Counted from the stretch's first letter, positions 7,546 to 17,789 are shown. The stretch: DNA of 33,618 bases from Candidatus Hodarchaeota archaeon (GCA_016840025.1 JAEOTF010000053.1:1-33618), one strand, 5' to 3'. Program-made: numbers and translations. Notes: a model not told the origin generated them from the letters alone.

Positions 7546-8097
7546 TTGTAATCATCTAATTTTCTTCCCTCTTCTTCTCGCTTATTAAACTGAGTAATTA
7601 TTGATTATCTACTGAAATCTGTTAAAATTAAGCAATACCCCGATTAAAATCTAATTCATTTCTGTAGAGAGAATAAGAATATTTACTGACCGTTTTAGTC
7701 CGATTTTAATCTTTAAATCGCTAAAAAACTCTTTGTTTATTTTTTTCGCTTTTATTGATCATCTACTTCTATATTATGGTAGATCTCTCTTGATAGAGTA
7801 CACAATAAACATACAGGAATCCCATCAAATCTAGCAAGCTTTTTAGAACAAAAAGGGTGGGGATTGAGTATGTCTGAAGGCTATATACGCTTTGTACTAA
7901 TGCCTCATATTAGTAGATCCATTTTAAGCAAATTATTGGCTGATATAGATGAATTCTTCACGAAAATATTCTTATAATATGCTAGCTTAGTCTAACACGA
8001 CCTTTCACTCATATCCCATTTCATGCGTTTGAACAACCTTTTGAAAAACCATGAACAAAATCATTCTAACTATTAATTCTTGAAGGAAGTACGTGCT
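7546..8097. other. AT-rich intergenic region with a possible small ORF
   Basis: About 550 bp lie between two divergent genes. An inverted pair GATTAAAATC (7642-7651) and GATTTTAATC (7702-7711) lies 51 bp apart. A 35-codon frame (ATG at 7870 to stop at 7975-7977, starting MSEGYIRFVLMPHIS) has no convincing ribosome-binding site and may be a gene relic. TATA-like ATAATATG near 7974-7981 could serve the subtilase with a ~90-nt leader. I see no RNA gene. Confidence 0.35.
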
Positions 8098-11000
8098 ATG
8101 TCACAGGATCGAAAAAGACTCATTCTTATCATTCTTCTTTGTGGAGTTCTGATCACCAGTTCTGTTATTTCATCTCTTTTATCAAATAATAAAATCTCAA
8201 ATGCTATAAGACTAGATCAAGTCGCTTTTAATCAACAAAAAGATACGATAGCCTATGACAATGGAGAATTAAACACCTTTTATTCAAAAATAACTCCTGC
8301 TCTTCGAGATAAGATCAAAAATGCTTATTCAAACGAATATTTTGATGTGATTGTTAGTACTCTCCCTTCTAGGACTACTAGAATTTCCCGTAGTCTACGT
8401 TTTGATTATCAAATTCAACATTCCTATGAGATTGTTCCTGCATTTAATGGAATAATGAGTAAACAAGAGTTAGAAACATTAAGTCAAAATCCAGATGTCG
8501 TTTGGATTGAACCAAATCTTCCTGTATTTGAGATGATGGAGACCGCCCGTCCCGCTTCGGGAGTTGATTGGGTCTATGACAGTTTGGGAATCGATGGTTC
8601 AGGTATTCGTGTCGCAGTAATTGATAGTGGAATAGACGACACTCATGTCGATCTCGCAGGAAGAGTAGTGGGTTGGAAAGATTTTATAAACGACCAAGAT
8701 GCTGTATATGATGACCGGGGACATGGTACACATATAGCAGGGATCATCGCTGGGCTGGGTAATCAAAATAGTGATCGCCGCGGGATTGCTCCTGGAGCTG
8801 ACTTGCTGGGGGTAAAAATTCTTGATGAAAATGGGCAAGGGACACTCGCAGATGTTATCGCAGGAATCGAATGGTCTGTTAAGAACGACGCGGATGTTAT
8901 CAATCTATCATTGGGAACTAGAATAACCGGAGATGGGACAACCGCAACAGATATGGCTGTGAATCGAGCTGTAGAACTAGGGTCTACTGTTGTGGTTTCT
9001 GCTGGTAATTTTGGACCAAATGGCTCACAAACAATCGGTATACCCGGTACTGCGGAATACGCTATTACTGTTGGTGCAGTTGTAGAGCCCGCCGAATCAT
9101 CATCTGGAAGTTGGGAGATGGCTGCTATCTCCAGTTTAGGTCCTACCTTAGATGGTCGAATAAAGCCTGATATTTGCGCACCTGGGGAAAGTATTAATTC
9201 TGCCTTCGCTCCTAGTATAATTGGTAACACATTTTCTTATAGAAAGGATCAAGGCACCTCTATGTCTTCTGCTATTGTTTCAGGTATAGTGGCTCTCACA
9301 CTTCAGAGAAATCGTTCTTTAAATCCTGCAGATATAAAAAACCTCTTAACTGATAACGCAGATCCTCTTGATTCAACTACTCCTATCCCTAACAATATTT
9401 GGGGTTTTGGAAGAGTCAACGCTAGAACAGCAATTCTCGAAGCAGGTGATTTTAGTTCTCCCGGTGATCCACCAAATGTGAGGATTAATACTCCAAGTCT
9501 TTCATCAATTTATTCCTTTGGTGATTTAGTCCATTTTTCGATCCAAGTGAGTGAAGGAGATGATTCCATTGAACAACTCTTGTTATATTTACCTGATGAT
9601 CAGATAGTCGATCTTACAGGGGATATAGTTGGTGAACTTGCAGAATATGATTGGTCTGGTACAATTAATGGAACAATTGAAGCCCGTGTCTACTGTAGGG
9701 ACACTTTAGGAAGAGTTACGGAAAATAATGTATTGTTCTATGTTAATTCTTCCGCTGATGTTCTTATCATCGATGATAGTCTTTGGGGTGAACAGGTATC
9801 AACTTATTATGAAGATACCTTAGATAACTATTTTTATTCTCATCTTATATGGGATTCTCGTGAATTAGGACCGCCTGATTTAGCTACAATTGCTCAGAAC
9901 ATCAGTGCCGTCATTTGGTCTACAGGTTCTGCTGATGAAAATACATTAACAGAAGAAGAGCAAACTGAAATAAGTAAATATCTGACAAATGATGGTAAGC
10001 TCATGTTGGTAGGACAAGACCTTGCTTTTGATCTAAATAGCACAAAGACATTCCTTAATGATGTCCTTTATGCAGATTTTGAAAGTGACGAAGCTCCGAG
10101 CTCGTTAGTAATAGGTGAACCAGGTGACCCAATTTCCGACGACTTGCATTTTCGGACTATTGGTGGAGATGGTATTAGACCATTGGGGGTTTTTTCTTCT
10201 CCAGACTCATTAATTCCATTGTCTCCTGCTGAAACATTTTTATCTTATGAGGATGGAACTGCTGCGGGAGTAAGACTACAGGAAGACAATACTAAGCTGA
10301 TTTTTCTACCTTTTAACTTTGCAGCAATAGATGCGCAAAACGCTCGTAACAAATTACTTGGTAATTCAATTAATTGGCTTACGGGTATTATCAATCCCCA
10401 TACTCCGCCCAATATATCTATTATATCCCCATATTACAAAGAAACTCTTAAAAGTAGCGAAAATGCGTTAATCGTAGTAGATGCTTCTCCCCCTTCTGAT
10501 ATATCGTCCATTGAATATAAAATCTATAGTCAAACATCCGTTTATCAGGAGTGGAAAGATTCTTCAGGTGATTGGAATGATACCCATTATGAAATTGATT
10601 GGTTTATCCCTATTGTCGATTTTCCAATTCCTTCTATCGTGGAAATTTTAATTCGTATTGTAGATAATTCAAATGCTTATTCTTCAGCTTATATTCGTGT
10701 TTACATTAGAGAAGGGGAAATTTTAGTCATTAATGGTGATAGAAACACTCCTACTTCTGACGGATTCGTGACTTCTCTCGATAACTCTGGAATGACGTCT
10801 GATATTTGGTCAAGGGAGGATAAGGGTACTATTAGCTTAGAATTAATGAGTATCTATGAGGCTGTGGTTTGGAAAACAGGTAAAGACAAAGATGAGGGAA
10901 AATATCGCCTTTTTACTGACCTAGAAATTGGTTTACTAACTGCATATATGCAAAATGGGGGGGATTTACTCTTATGCGGTGATTACATCACTCTCAACTA

Positions 11001-12405
11001 TAGGGACTACAACTTTCTTCGCTCTACTTTGGGAGTGGTTTTTAGAGGTCCTTCATCAATTGGCTCAACAACGCTTCATGGAACAACAAATAGCTTTTTA
11101 GATAGCCAGAACTTTGATATCAGCAATTCACAAGGATTTACCATTGATTATACTCATGATTCTTCTCCTTTACTGGTTACTAATGCTGGGGGAAATGAAT
11201 TAACTGTAGGTGTTGTATCAGGTCATATAAAGACTGGGAGATGTTTATTCTTTGCCTTTGATCCCTCTGATATCGCATCAAACACTCAAAGAGACCTATT
11301 AGTGGAAAAAAGCTTAGATTTTTTGGTTGGAAATCTTCCCTATTGTGAAATCACTTCTCCTGACTTTGGTCAGGTTTACAAGAGTACAGCTCAACTAACC
11401 TTAACTGTCTCCATCTTTTTTCCTGAACCTACAACTATTCTATCCGAAGTTTTAACCGCTATTGGTGATCAACAACCTGTTCCAATGACACAGGGCAGTA
11501 ACGCAACTTTATATAGCAAAACTCTCTCCTTATCTGTAGCAAGTGGTATAACTTCTCTTAAAGTAATTGTTAGTGATCAATCTGGCAACAAATATCTCGC
11601 CAGTACAAGAATATTCGTTGAATCAAATGACTTCATTCTCGTGGATGATGATGGGACCTCTTTTTGGGAAGACTTCTATATTGCTGCTTTTCAAGAGTCC
11701 AGTGATTCAGTTATAGACCATTGGGATAGTTATTTATTAGGAGAGATACCTTCTACCATTCTCAAGGATTATTCTTATTGTATCTGGTTTACTGGTTCCC
11801 TTGAGAATCAAAAAGCTATTTCTGATAGTGAATTGGAGAATATTAAATCCTACTTGGTTAATGGGGGGAAATTTTTTGTTTCAGGCGAGGGTATTGAACA
11901 AAATCTTGAAATTTTCAATGCTAGGCGAATAGCAAGCTCAACCGCTAAAAGAACAGTGTATGGCGATCCCAGTTCACCTGTCATACCTCAAATGATGGAA
12001 CTTGGAAAGCAAGATAGTGCAATGAACACTTTAAAACCTTCAGTTATCGAACCTCTCGATTCTTCTGCGGTTTCTTTAGCTTACTATAACGAGGATGGCA
12101 CAGAAATCGCGGGAATCGGCTTTAAAAATAATACATATGCACTTGTATTCTTTGCTTTTAATTTTGAGTCCTTAGGGACTTCAACTGATCGAACAAATGT
12201 GTTAGCGCGTATAATACAATTCTTAGATGGGACATTAGAACCTAGTTCTATATCCTCCGAATCAAAATCCTCAGATGGTAATGGAAACGGTTTTATTGGT
12301 TTCAGTTTAATTCCACTGCTGTTAGGTGCTATTATTCTCCTTGTCTGGAGAGTTATTGTCAGGTACAATGAGAGAAGAAAGGTCACAAAAATCGATACCA
12401 AGTAA
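8098..12405 (+). CDS. Giant membrane-anchored subtilisin-like serine protease (S8) with three GATase-like repeats
   Basis: This is a 1435-aa exported protease. After a signal/TM segment (residues ~7-25) comes an I9-type propeptide-like region (~75-145, ending WIEPNLPVFE). The S8 catalytic domain is complete: D176 in AVIDSGID, H209 in GHGTHIAG, oxyanion N304 in SAGNFGP and S388 in GTSMSSA. Downstream, Ig-like beta modules alternate with three repeats that begin VLIIDDS (~555), ILVINGD (~875) and FILVDDD (~1179). Each contains a W-TG strand and a GGKL/LxxxG turn, like class I glutamine-amidotransferase-fold domains. A TM (~1398-1420) and basic tail anchor the C-terminus. The ATG at 8098 is preferred because AAGGAAG lies 8 nt upstream; a TTG at 8080 would add six residues. 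The likely role is surface proteolysis or maturation of exported proteins. Most S8 proteases are ~400 aa, so the C-terminal extension is unusual. Confidence 0.92.
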   Translation: MSQDRKRLILIILLCGVLITSSVISSLLSNNKISNAIRLDQVAFNQQKDTIAYDNGELNTFYSKITPALRDKIKNAYSNEYFDVIVSTLPSRTTRISRSLRFDYQIQHSYEIVPAFNGIMSKQELETLSQNPDVVWIEPNLPVFEMMETARPASGVDWVYDSLGIDGSGIRVAVIDSGIDDTHVDLAGRVVGWKDFINDQDAVYDDRGHGTHIAGIIAGLGNQNSDRRGIAPGADLLGVKILDENGQGTLADVIAGIEWSVKNDADVINLSLGTRITGDGTTATDMAVNRAVELGSTVVVSAGNFGPNGSQTIGIPGTAEYAITVGAVVEPAESSSGSWEMAAISSLGPTLDGRIKPDICAPGESINSAFAPSIIGNTFSYRKDQGTSMSSAIVSGIVALTLQRNRSLNPADIKNLLTDNADPLDSTTPIPNNIWGFGRVNARTAILEAGDFSSPGDPPNVRINTPSLSSIYSFGDLVHFSIQVSEGDDSIEQLLLYLPDDQIVDLTGDIVGELAEYDWSGTINGTIEARVYCRDTLGRVTENNVLFYVNSSADVLIIDDSLWGEQVSTYYEDTLDNYFYSHLIWDSRELGPPDLATIAQNISAVIWSTGSADENTLTEEEQTEISKYLTNDGKLMLVGQDLAFDLNSTKTFLNDVLYADFESDEAPSSLVIGEPGDPISDDLHFRTIGGDGIRPLGVFSSPDSLIPLSPAETFLSYEDGTAAGVRLQEDNTKLIFLPFNFAAIDAQNARNKLLGNSINWLTGIINPHTPPNISIISPYYKETLKSSENALIVVDASPPSDISSIEYKIYSQTSVYQEWKDSSGDWNDTHYEIDWFIPIVDFPIPSIVEILIRIVDNSNAYSSAYIRVYIREGEILVINGDRNTPTSDGFVTSLDNSGMTSDIWSREDKGTISLELMSIYEAVVWKTGKDKDEGKYRLFTDLEIGLLTAYMQNGGDLLLCGDYITLNYRDYNFLRSTLGVVFRGPSSIGSTTLHGTTNSFLDSQNFDISNSQGFTIDYTHDSSPLLVTNAGGNELTVGVVSGHIKTGRCLFFAFDPSDIASNTQRDLLVEKSLDFLVGNLPYCEITSPDFGQVYKSTAQLTLTVSIFFPEPTTILSEVLTAIGDQQPVPMTQGSNATLYSKTLSLSVASGITSLKVIVSDQSGNKYLASTRIFVESNDFILVDDDGTSFWEDFYIAAFQESSDSVIDHWDSYLLGEIPSTILKDYSYCIWFTGSLENQKAISDSELENIKSYLVNGGKFFVSGEGIEQNLEIFNARRIASSTAKRTVYGDPSSPVIPQMMELGKQDSAMNTLKPSVIEPLDSSAVSLAYYNEDGTEIAGIGFKNNTYALVFFAFNFESLGTSTDRTNVLARIIQFLDGTLEPSSISSESKSSDGNGNGFIGFSLIPLLLGAIILLVWRVIVRYNERRKVTKIDTK

Positions 12406-12435
12406 CTTGTAGCTTCAATTAGAAAGAATAAGGAA

Positions 12436-12457
12436 AAGAGTGACATGGTTCACTCTT
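12436..12457. terminator. Hairpin between convergent subtilase and receptor genes
   Basis: 8-bp perfect arms AAGAGTGA and TCACTCTT enclose a 6-nt loop. The hairpin sits in the 117-bp gap between two converging genes and is followed on the + strand by a T-rich stretch. It is probably a bidirectional terminator. Confidence 0.5.
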
Positions 12458-12522
12458 CTATTAATAATACTTTTGTATCTAATCTTATGTATACATTCTT
12501 AGAATGTTACAGAGGTATGTGT

Positions 12523-14076
12523 CTATTTTTCAAGCGTTTTTCCCATAATAACCTTGTCTAACATCATTTTGGCGGGTTCAAAGACTGTAATATCGCCCAT
12601 ATAGAATTCAAGGTCATCTTTGAATGCTTTCTCAAATTCACCTTGAAATCTACGAAGTTTACGACGTACATGATAACTCTCAAAAGCTATCATACAAGCA
12701 ATTGCTGTATATTTACCCCATTCAAGCTGCATAGTAAGATTCCCTTTTTGGACACTTTTCAGGTTGTTTTGGGCTTTATCACCTAGATTGCCTTTTTCTT
12801 CCGTATCTACCGTGATTGCTGACATAAATGAGGAAATAGCAGTTAAAAAGCCGGAGATAAGTTGGGCTTCGATCTCCTGCTCACTATATTGGCGATCAAA
12901 CACAGATAATCCCATATCATTGATAACGTAGATCTGAAAGGGCGTTGGAGGTTTCCAATCTCCAAAATAGAGCCGCCAACCACCTATTCCAATAGCAATA
13001 ACAACGAGAATTAATAATAAGCCCATAACATAGATTAACCACGGGTATTGTTCTAGAAATGGGGTAGGAATTCTCATCTTTTGATAACTAGATGCTGAAT
13101 TTAGTTTCCAGTCCCATACTGTTATTGTAAGATTATAAGTGCCCGGTTTTAATGATTGTCTATAAACTCCTGTGTAATATCCCTTTCCTGTAAGATCTAC
13201 GAGTTTACCTGAAGCAAGGACCTCATTTTGCCCTTCTTTTTGAATTATATAAGCTACCCGGTAAATTAATGATGAATCTTGAGCTGAAATGTTAAAGATT
13301 ACATTATCATGGAAATTCCCCTTTTTAGGAGAAAGGATTTCCAAACTAGGCGGATCAAGGTCAGGCGGATTAAAGTCTAAATTAGTGCCAGATAGAGTCC
13401 ATTCGACATACCAATCATCACGGTAGTTCGCATCTAGGATAAAGGGGTATCCAATTCCATAGTATGATGCACCAACTAATACACCCTTTTCCATTGAGAA
13501 GTAAAGAGTCCAATTCCCTGTGTAAATTTCACCTTCAGACGAAGTAGTTATTATCCATGCATCAACTTGTTGACCTAGTATCTCATATCCTGATGTCATG
13601 GATGTTATAAGGTATTCTCGTCCCATAATGGGTTCATTCCCGCCATAATAGGTAGTAATTCGTGTTATATTTGGAGTAACTAGTTCTGGATCGAGACGCG
13701 ATAATGGAATCCAAAAGTCATCTCCTGTTTCTAATTTGAATGTTGCCGATGTACTTCCATTGTCTGAAGTTCTTGTGTATCCCGTCTCCGTCACATCAGT
13801 GTAGGTTAGGCTCAAATTTCTTAAATCTTGACCCCATTCATAGTCAATTGTCTCATTATCACTTTGATATTTGACATGGTGAGATTCTTGAGTAAAATTA
13901 ACCATAGCATTGTCAAAAGGAAATAATGCCCCATTATTCGTTTTATTAGGCGTTTTTATTGCTTGGCTGTGACCATTTCCAGTCATTGTAGGAAAAATAG
14001 AACCTATCAAGACAAAAAAAATGAGAGTCCAAAAAAGTCTACTATTATAACGTTGAATATTCCGATAAATTTTCAA
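12523..14076 (-). CDS. Single-pass membrane receptor-like protein with cytoplasmic longin/roadblock-like domain
   Basis: This is a 517-aa protein. An N-terminal signal/anchor segment (~13-31) leads into a beta-rich ectodomain (~45-240) with many N-X-S/T sequons. An Ig-like domain follows (~243-335: PPSLEILSPKKGNF...GTYNLTITVWDW), then a TM (~346-368) and a cytoplasmic domain of ~140 residues. That domain opens with PFQIYVINDMGLSVFDR and a long helix (EIEAQLISGFLTAISSFMSAI), then beta strands (NLTMQLEWGKYTAIACMIAFE) and a final helix. This order matches the C-terminal domains of the three GTPases in this window (for example HEIYVFDEGGISLAH plus QIESNLVTAILSAF). The probable role is to sense something at the cell surface and dimerise with, or recruit, GTPase or Roadblock partners; this is inference. 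The gene lies between the subtilase and the surface protein, on the same strand as the latter. Confidence 0.8.
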   Translation of the reverse strand: MKIYRNIQRYNSRLFWTLIFFVLIGSIFPTMTGNGHSQAIKTPNKTNNGALFPFDNAMVNFTQESHHVKYQSDNETIDYEWGQDLRNLSLTYTDVTETGYTRTSDNGSTSATFKLETGDDFWIPLSRLDPELVTPNITRITTYYGGNEPIMGREYLITSMTSGYEILGQQVDAWIITTSSEGEIYTGNWTLYFSMEKGVLVGASYYGIGYPFILDANYRDDWYVEWTLSGTNLDFNPPDLDPPSLEILSPKKGNFHDNVIFNISAQDSSLIYRVAYIIQKEGQNEVLASGKLVDLTGKGYYTGVYRQSLKPGTYNLTITVWDWKLNSASSYQKMRIPTPFLEQYPWLIYVMGLLLILVVIAIGIGGWRLYFGDWKPPTPFQIYVINDMGLSVFDRQYSEQEIEAQLISGFLTAISSFMSAITVDTEEKGNLGDKAQNNLKSVQKGNLTMQLEWGKYTAIACMIAFESYHVRRKLRRFQGEFEKAFKDDLEFYMGDITVFEPAKMMLDKVIMGKTLEK

Positions 14077-14240
14077 TTTTGATCACCCATTAATTAATAT
14101 ACAATTCTTTATTTCAAAAACTATGCAGAAATAACTTAATTTTAGCCTTTTTTCTAGTTAAATTGTCAAACAGTCATAAAGGTTTTTTTTGGAGAATTAG
14201 ACCACTTAACTATATATCATATAGTTAGCATAAAATTAAA

Positions 14241-14265
14241 GGGAAAAAAAGAAAAAAAGGAAAAA
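14241..14265 (-). terminator. T-rich terminator of the surface protein gene
   Basis: On the minus strand the sequence reads as runs of T broken by C, starting ~30 bp after the surface-protein stop codon. Strong oligo-T tracts like this end transcription of highly expressed archaeal genes. It separates this gene from the receptor gene 190 bp further on. Confidence 0.6.
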
Positions 14266-14294
14266 GGGAGAGGATGGAAATAAAATTGTACACT

Positions 14295-17200
14295 CTATTT
14301 CCGATTGAGGTGTTTACGGCGAATTAGTGCTCCAACGGTCACAATAAACACAACAACACCCACTTCATATCCTGGAATAATACCTTCTGCTTCCTTACTC
14401 TCTGTTGGAGTTTCAGAAGTTGTAGTTGATCCCTCTGTAGTAGTTGTTACTGCTCCTTGTGTCACTGTAAAACTAAGCTCACCACTACTAATAGTGTTAC
14501 CTACAAAGTCTTTAGCTATAATCTCATATGTTACTGTAGTAGGTACACTATATTTTCCAAATAAATAGGACCATTCAGTGGGATCTCCTACCTTTTGGGT
14601 CATAGGATTAGCTGGGTTTTCTAACACTGCAATATCCACGCCACTTATACCGGATTCATCGTCCTCTATAATGACATTTACCGTTACAGCGTCGTTTGTT
14701 GTAGGACTAGTGGGTGAAACGCTTGGGTCTTGCATAACTGGATTGGTAGAATCGGCTTGAACACCAGTTCCTGCACCAAATGCACCGTATCCTTCACCGC
14801 TACTTGCTTCTTCTGCACCTTGTCGAGTTCCTCTTACTGTACCAGATGCTGCGCCAGGTCGGGGAATAGTTTTGAAACGAGTGAGTGTATCCCGCATACG
14901 GGATCCTGTCTCACCACCACTCTCACCAACACCTGTATCTCCACTATAGAGTGGGTAGATGCTTGACGCGTGTAAGAAGATAGGTGGGAATTCTACATTG
15001 TTTTCTCTGATCCGCAGTCGAATAGTCAATGTCAGAGTGTCATTAGGCTCCAGTACAATCAAGGGTTCACTTGCCCAAGAAGCCTGAACGTATTGAGAAC
15101 CATTCCATTCTTTCCAACACTCGAGGCCAGCAATGGTAATGTTCATCACATCATTCGTCACTACAAATACGTTTTGAGAGAGGTCATTGTCCGGATTGGA
15201 AGAGGAATAGGACATTTCTGCATGGAATACAAAGCTATCATGCTTGACGAATTGCATCATATAGTCTATGATAGCTGGTCCATCACCTACGTTTTTAACA
15301 GTAGTCGTCACAGTTCGAGCTTTGTAAGTGTAGGATGGATACATCAAGTTTGTTACTTCTTCTACACCGTCTACAGAAGTTATTTCGAGATTAGGCTCAG
15401 GGAAGGAGGGAACTGGATCACCGAGCTTATTATTAGGCGGAAGTATCAAGATTGCGAGTGCGTTACTACCTACACGGTGGTCATGTTCACCCCAGAAGCC
15501 ATGTTCTCCGTCATCGCTGGTATATTCCGCACTGAACATCACACCCTGCATACCGAGGTAATAATAGCCCCAACCTCTCATTGTTACAGTCGTATTCGCA
15601 CCTGGAGCTAAATCACCTACATTGCTCCAACCAAAGTCCCGTATACCGGTCAGTTGCCAATCGGAATCAAGATAGAGGTTGTGTCCAGTTAACTTGATAT
15701 CATGGGCTGTGATGTCGCCGATATTTTCAACCGTCACTGTGTAAACTGGATAGTCACCGATCTGATAAACATCGTTATCAGGTTCGAAAGTCACTTTAAG
15801 GGATGCCTCATTGTCATACGCTTGTGCGATTAGACCATTTGTCAAACCAAAGTATTCACGAGGTAGGCTAGCATCCCATCTCATAGCGTCTTTATCAAAG
15901 TAGCGGAACATTATACCCGGTGATAGACCAAGGAAGTCTTCCAAGATCTCGGGGGGAACATGTAAGTCACCAACCCAATCAGGCAGATTTACATCTATAC
16001 CAGGTAGCACATCAGTAACTTGGTCTTCGGCTAACAACTTAAGCCAGTCACCATAAGTCTTGAATTCAAGGGTGATATCGGTTTCTCCTGAAGCAACTGT
16101 GGTGAGAATCCATGTTGCTATGTCGGTTGTATCATAAGTTAGTGGGAGATAAGTAAAAGTCGTATCCGAAGGTGATCCATTTCTTAGCCAAGGAACCGCC
16201 TGTGTTGCATTATTTATGTCAGGGATATTCCGGAGATACATCGAGAAACTCGCAGATGCGTCGGGTGCGAGGGAGTCCACATGAGCTCCCAACGAATAGG
16301 CGTCTTCACCTACTGTTTCTTCTGTAAAGTCTCCGGGATCAAATTCGAGGAATTCTTCTGTCTCGAAGAAAGTACTGTATGACCAAGTGGTCGGATCGGG
16401 AATATAAGGAGTATCATCAGCAGTATTTCTAAACCAACCATGAACTGTGAAGGTCTTAGTCCCAATGATTGGGATAGGTATATCGAACTGCAAATCAAGA
16501 GTTTCATCGAAATAAATACCGCTCTTAATTACAGGCAACTTAATAGGCTGGATGTCTTCAATCCATGGCCATCGGGCGTCAATATCATATGCAGTAGCGT
16601 CACCAACGTTTGTGAAGGTTAAGGTGGCCGATAAATCGCCTCCATAGATAGCTGTCTCTGATGCTGTGAGTTCTCCTTTAACCACCGGAATCGCGGGGTC
16701 TAGGTCAAGAACGAGGTCATATGTGATCGCGATATCATCGGGATAAGAATGAGATTCCGCCCAGCTATAATAGTTGGTACCCCACGGGTCAAGTTCATCT
16801 AAATCTACATTCAAGAGATAGTCAAAATAGCCGGTATATTCGGGATAGAGATTTGCCACTGGTTCGGTGTAAGTTAGACAGTTGATACTGTAGGGAAACG
16901 CGACCCAGATTTCGGACCAGATACTACCAGCTGCGGCTGCTATGGTTCCATCATAGTTGAAACCATGTGAGAGCGATAGATTATAGGTAGTAGTTTGCCG
17001 AGAGGTGCTCTCTTGGATGAAATTTGCGTCTAAATAGGAACCACCCATCCATGAACTCCAACCTTTGGAGTAGCCATAGTAGGGAGCTGCATTCCAAAGA
17101 TCGAGGTAGAGTACACGGGGTGCAGCCAAAAGGTCAGCTTGGTCTGCTTTGAGCAAGGCACCAATACCTTCATTAGGAAGGGCTGTAGTCCATTTAGTGG

Positions 17201-17789
17201 TGAAAGTGTTTAGGTTTGCTCCACCATCGTAATAATAGAGGTAGATCCATCGATAACCACCCCATTCGTCACTGTCACCCCAATATAATTGCATATTAGT
17301 TCCATATTCAGTATTAGCGTCTGCTACTAACGCATCTGCATCATTGAGTGCACCACCAATCGTTAGGGAACTCGAAGGTCCATAGAAATAGAGATACATG
17401 TACATACCATCGGGTGTTTCCCAGAGCGGTCGGTTCCAGTAGCTATCCCAACCATCTTGAGCTGCTGCAACTACAAAGGCGTCAACCAGATAGGTTGGTG
17501 CTGTTAGTTCATCGAACCACATTGGCGCTGTTGTCAATCCTCCAATACTGGGATAGATTAAGGCTGATGTACCTTTACCTGCCATGATAGACAAGTATTC
17601 GGTTTTCCACTCAGAATCAATACTTCGCATCTTGTTATTGAAGGGTAGATTCAAATTGAGTGAAATTGGAGGTTTTTGAGTAGTTGTTGAATTCAGAGAG
17701 TTTACAGTAGCGAGAGGAGAGGTAAGAAACAGGCATATGATAGCGATTGCAAATAGGGACGATAATACACCAATTGTTTTTCTTTTCAT
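14295..17789 (-). CDS. Large S-layer-like surface glycoprotein with IPGY-type C-terminal anchor
   Basis: This is an exported protein of ~1164 aa. It has a signal peptide (residues 1-~30), then a Trp/Tyr-rich N-terminal half. At least three CARDB-like beta modules are marked by LTFTNVGDATAYDI, VTVENIGDITAHDI and TTVKNVGDGPAIID. A late Ig-like domain (SPTTNDAVTVNVIIED) is followed by a Ser/Thr/Glu stalk (TTTTEGSTTTSE) and a terminal IPGYEV, hydrophobic stretch and RRKHLNRK. The stalk, IPG[YF] motif, TM and basic end match archaeal protein-sorting tails processed by archaeosortase-type enzymes. Of the possible starts, the ATG at 17789 has GGAG 9 nt upstream; GTG at 17795 is an alternative. Large size, acidic composition, own promoter region and strong terminator suggest an abundant cell-surface protein, but S-layer identity is inferred. 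I recognise no enzymatic motif. Confidence 0.82.
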   Translation of the reverse strand: MKRKTIGVLSSLFAIAIICLFLTSPLATVNSLNSTTTQKPPISLNLNLPFNNKMRSIDSEWKTEYLSIMAGKGTSALIYPSIGGLTTAPMWFDELTAPTYLVDAFVVAAAQDGWDSYWNRPLWETPDGMYMYLYFYGPSSSLTIGGALNDADALVADANTEYGTNMQLYWGDSDEWGGYRWIYLYYYDGGANLNTFTTKWTTALPNEGIGALLKADQADLLAAPRVLYLDLWNAAPYYGYSKGWSSWMGGSYLDANFIQESTSRQTTTYNLSLSHGFNYDGTIAAAAGSIWSEIWVAFPYSINCLTYTEPVANLYPEYTGYFDYLLNVDLDELDPWGTNYYSWAESHSYPDDIAITYDLVLDLDPAIPVVKGELTASETAIYGGDLSATLTFTNVGDATAYDIDARWPWIEDIQPIKLPVIKSGIYFDETLDLQFDIPIPIIGTKTFTVHGWFRNTADDTPYIPDPTTWSYSTFFETEEFLEFDPGDFTEETVGEDAYSLGAHVDSLAPDASASFSMYLRNIPDINNATQAVPWLRNGSPSDTTFTYLPLTYDTTDIATWILTTVASGETDITLEFKTYGDWLKLLAEDQVTDVLPGIDVNLPDWVGDLHVPPEILEDFLGLSPGIMFRYFDKDAMRWDASLPREYFGLTNGLIAQAYDNEASLKVTFEPDNDVYQIGDYPVYTVTVENIGDITAHDIKLTGHNLYLDSDWQLTGIRDFGWSNVGDLAPGANTTVTMRGWGYYYLGMQGVMFSAEYTSDDGEHGFWGEHDHRVGSNALAILILPPNNKLGDPVPSFPEPNLEITSVDGVEEVTNLMYPSYTYKARTVTTTVKNVGDGPAIIDYMMQFVKHDSFVFHAEMSYSSSNPDNDLSQNVFVVTNDVMNITIAGLECWKEWNGSQYVQASWASEPLIVLEPNDTLTLTIRLRIRENNVEFPPIFLHASSIYPLYSGDTGVGESGGETGSRMRDTLTRFKTIPRPGAASGTVRGTRQGAEEASSGEGYGAFGAGTGVQADSTNPVMQDPSVSPTSPTTNDAVTVNVIIEDDESGISGVDIAVLENPANPMTQKVGDPTEWSYLFGKYSVPTTVTYEIIAKDFVGNTISSGELSFTVTQGAVTTTTEGSTTTSETPTESKEAEGIIPGYEVGVVVFIVTVGALIRRKHLNRK

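Noticed and set aside
8763..9230. 155-codon frame on the minus strand
   Set aside because: It is antisense to the subtilase catalytic domain, with no protein-like features of its own.
12084..12446. 120-codon minus-strand frame
   Set aside because: It is antisense to the subtilase C-terminus and extends into a terminator hairpin.
15093..15611. 172-codon frame on the + strand
   Set aside because: It is antisense within the large surface-protein gene, which has a signal peptide and recognisable domains.
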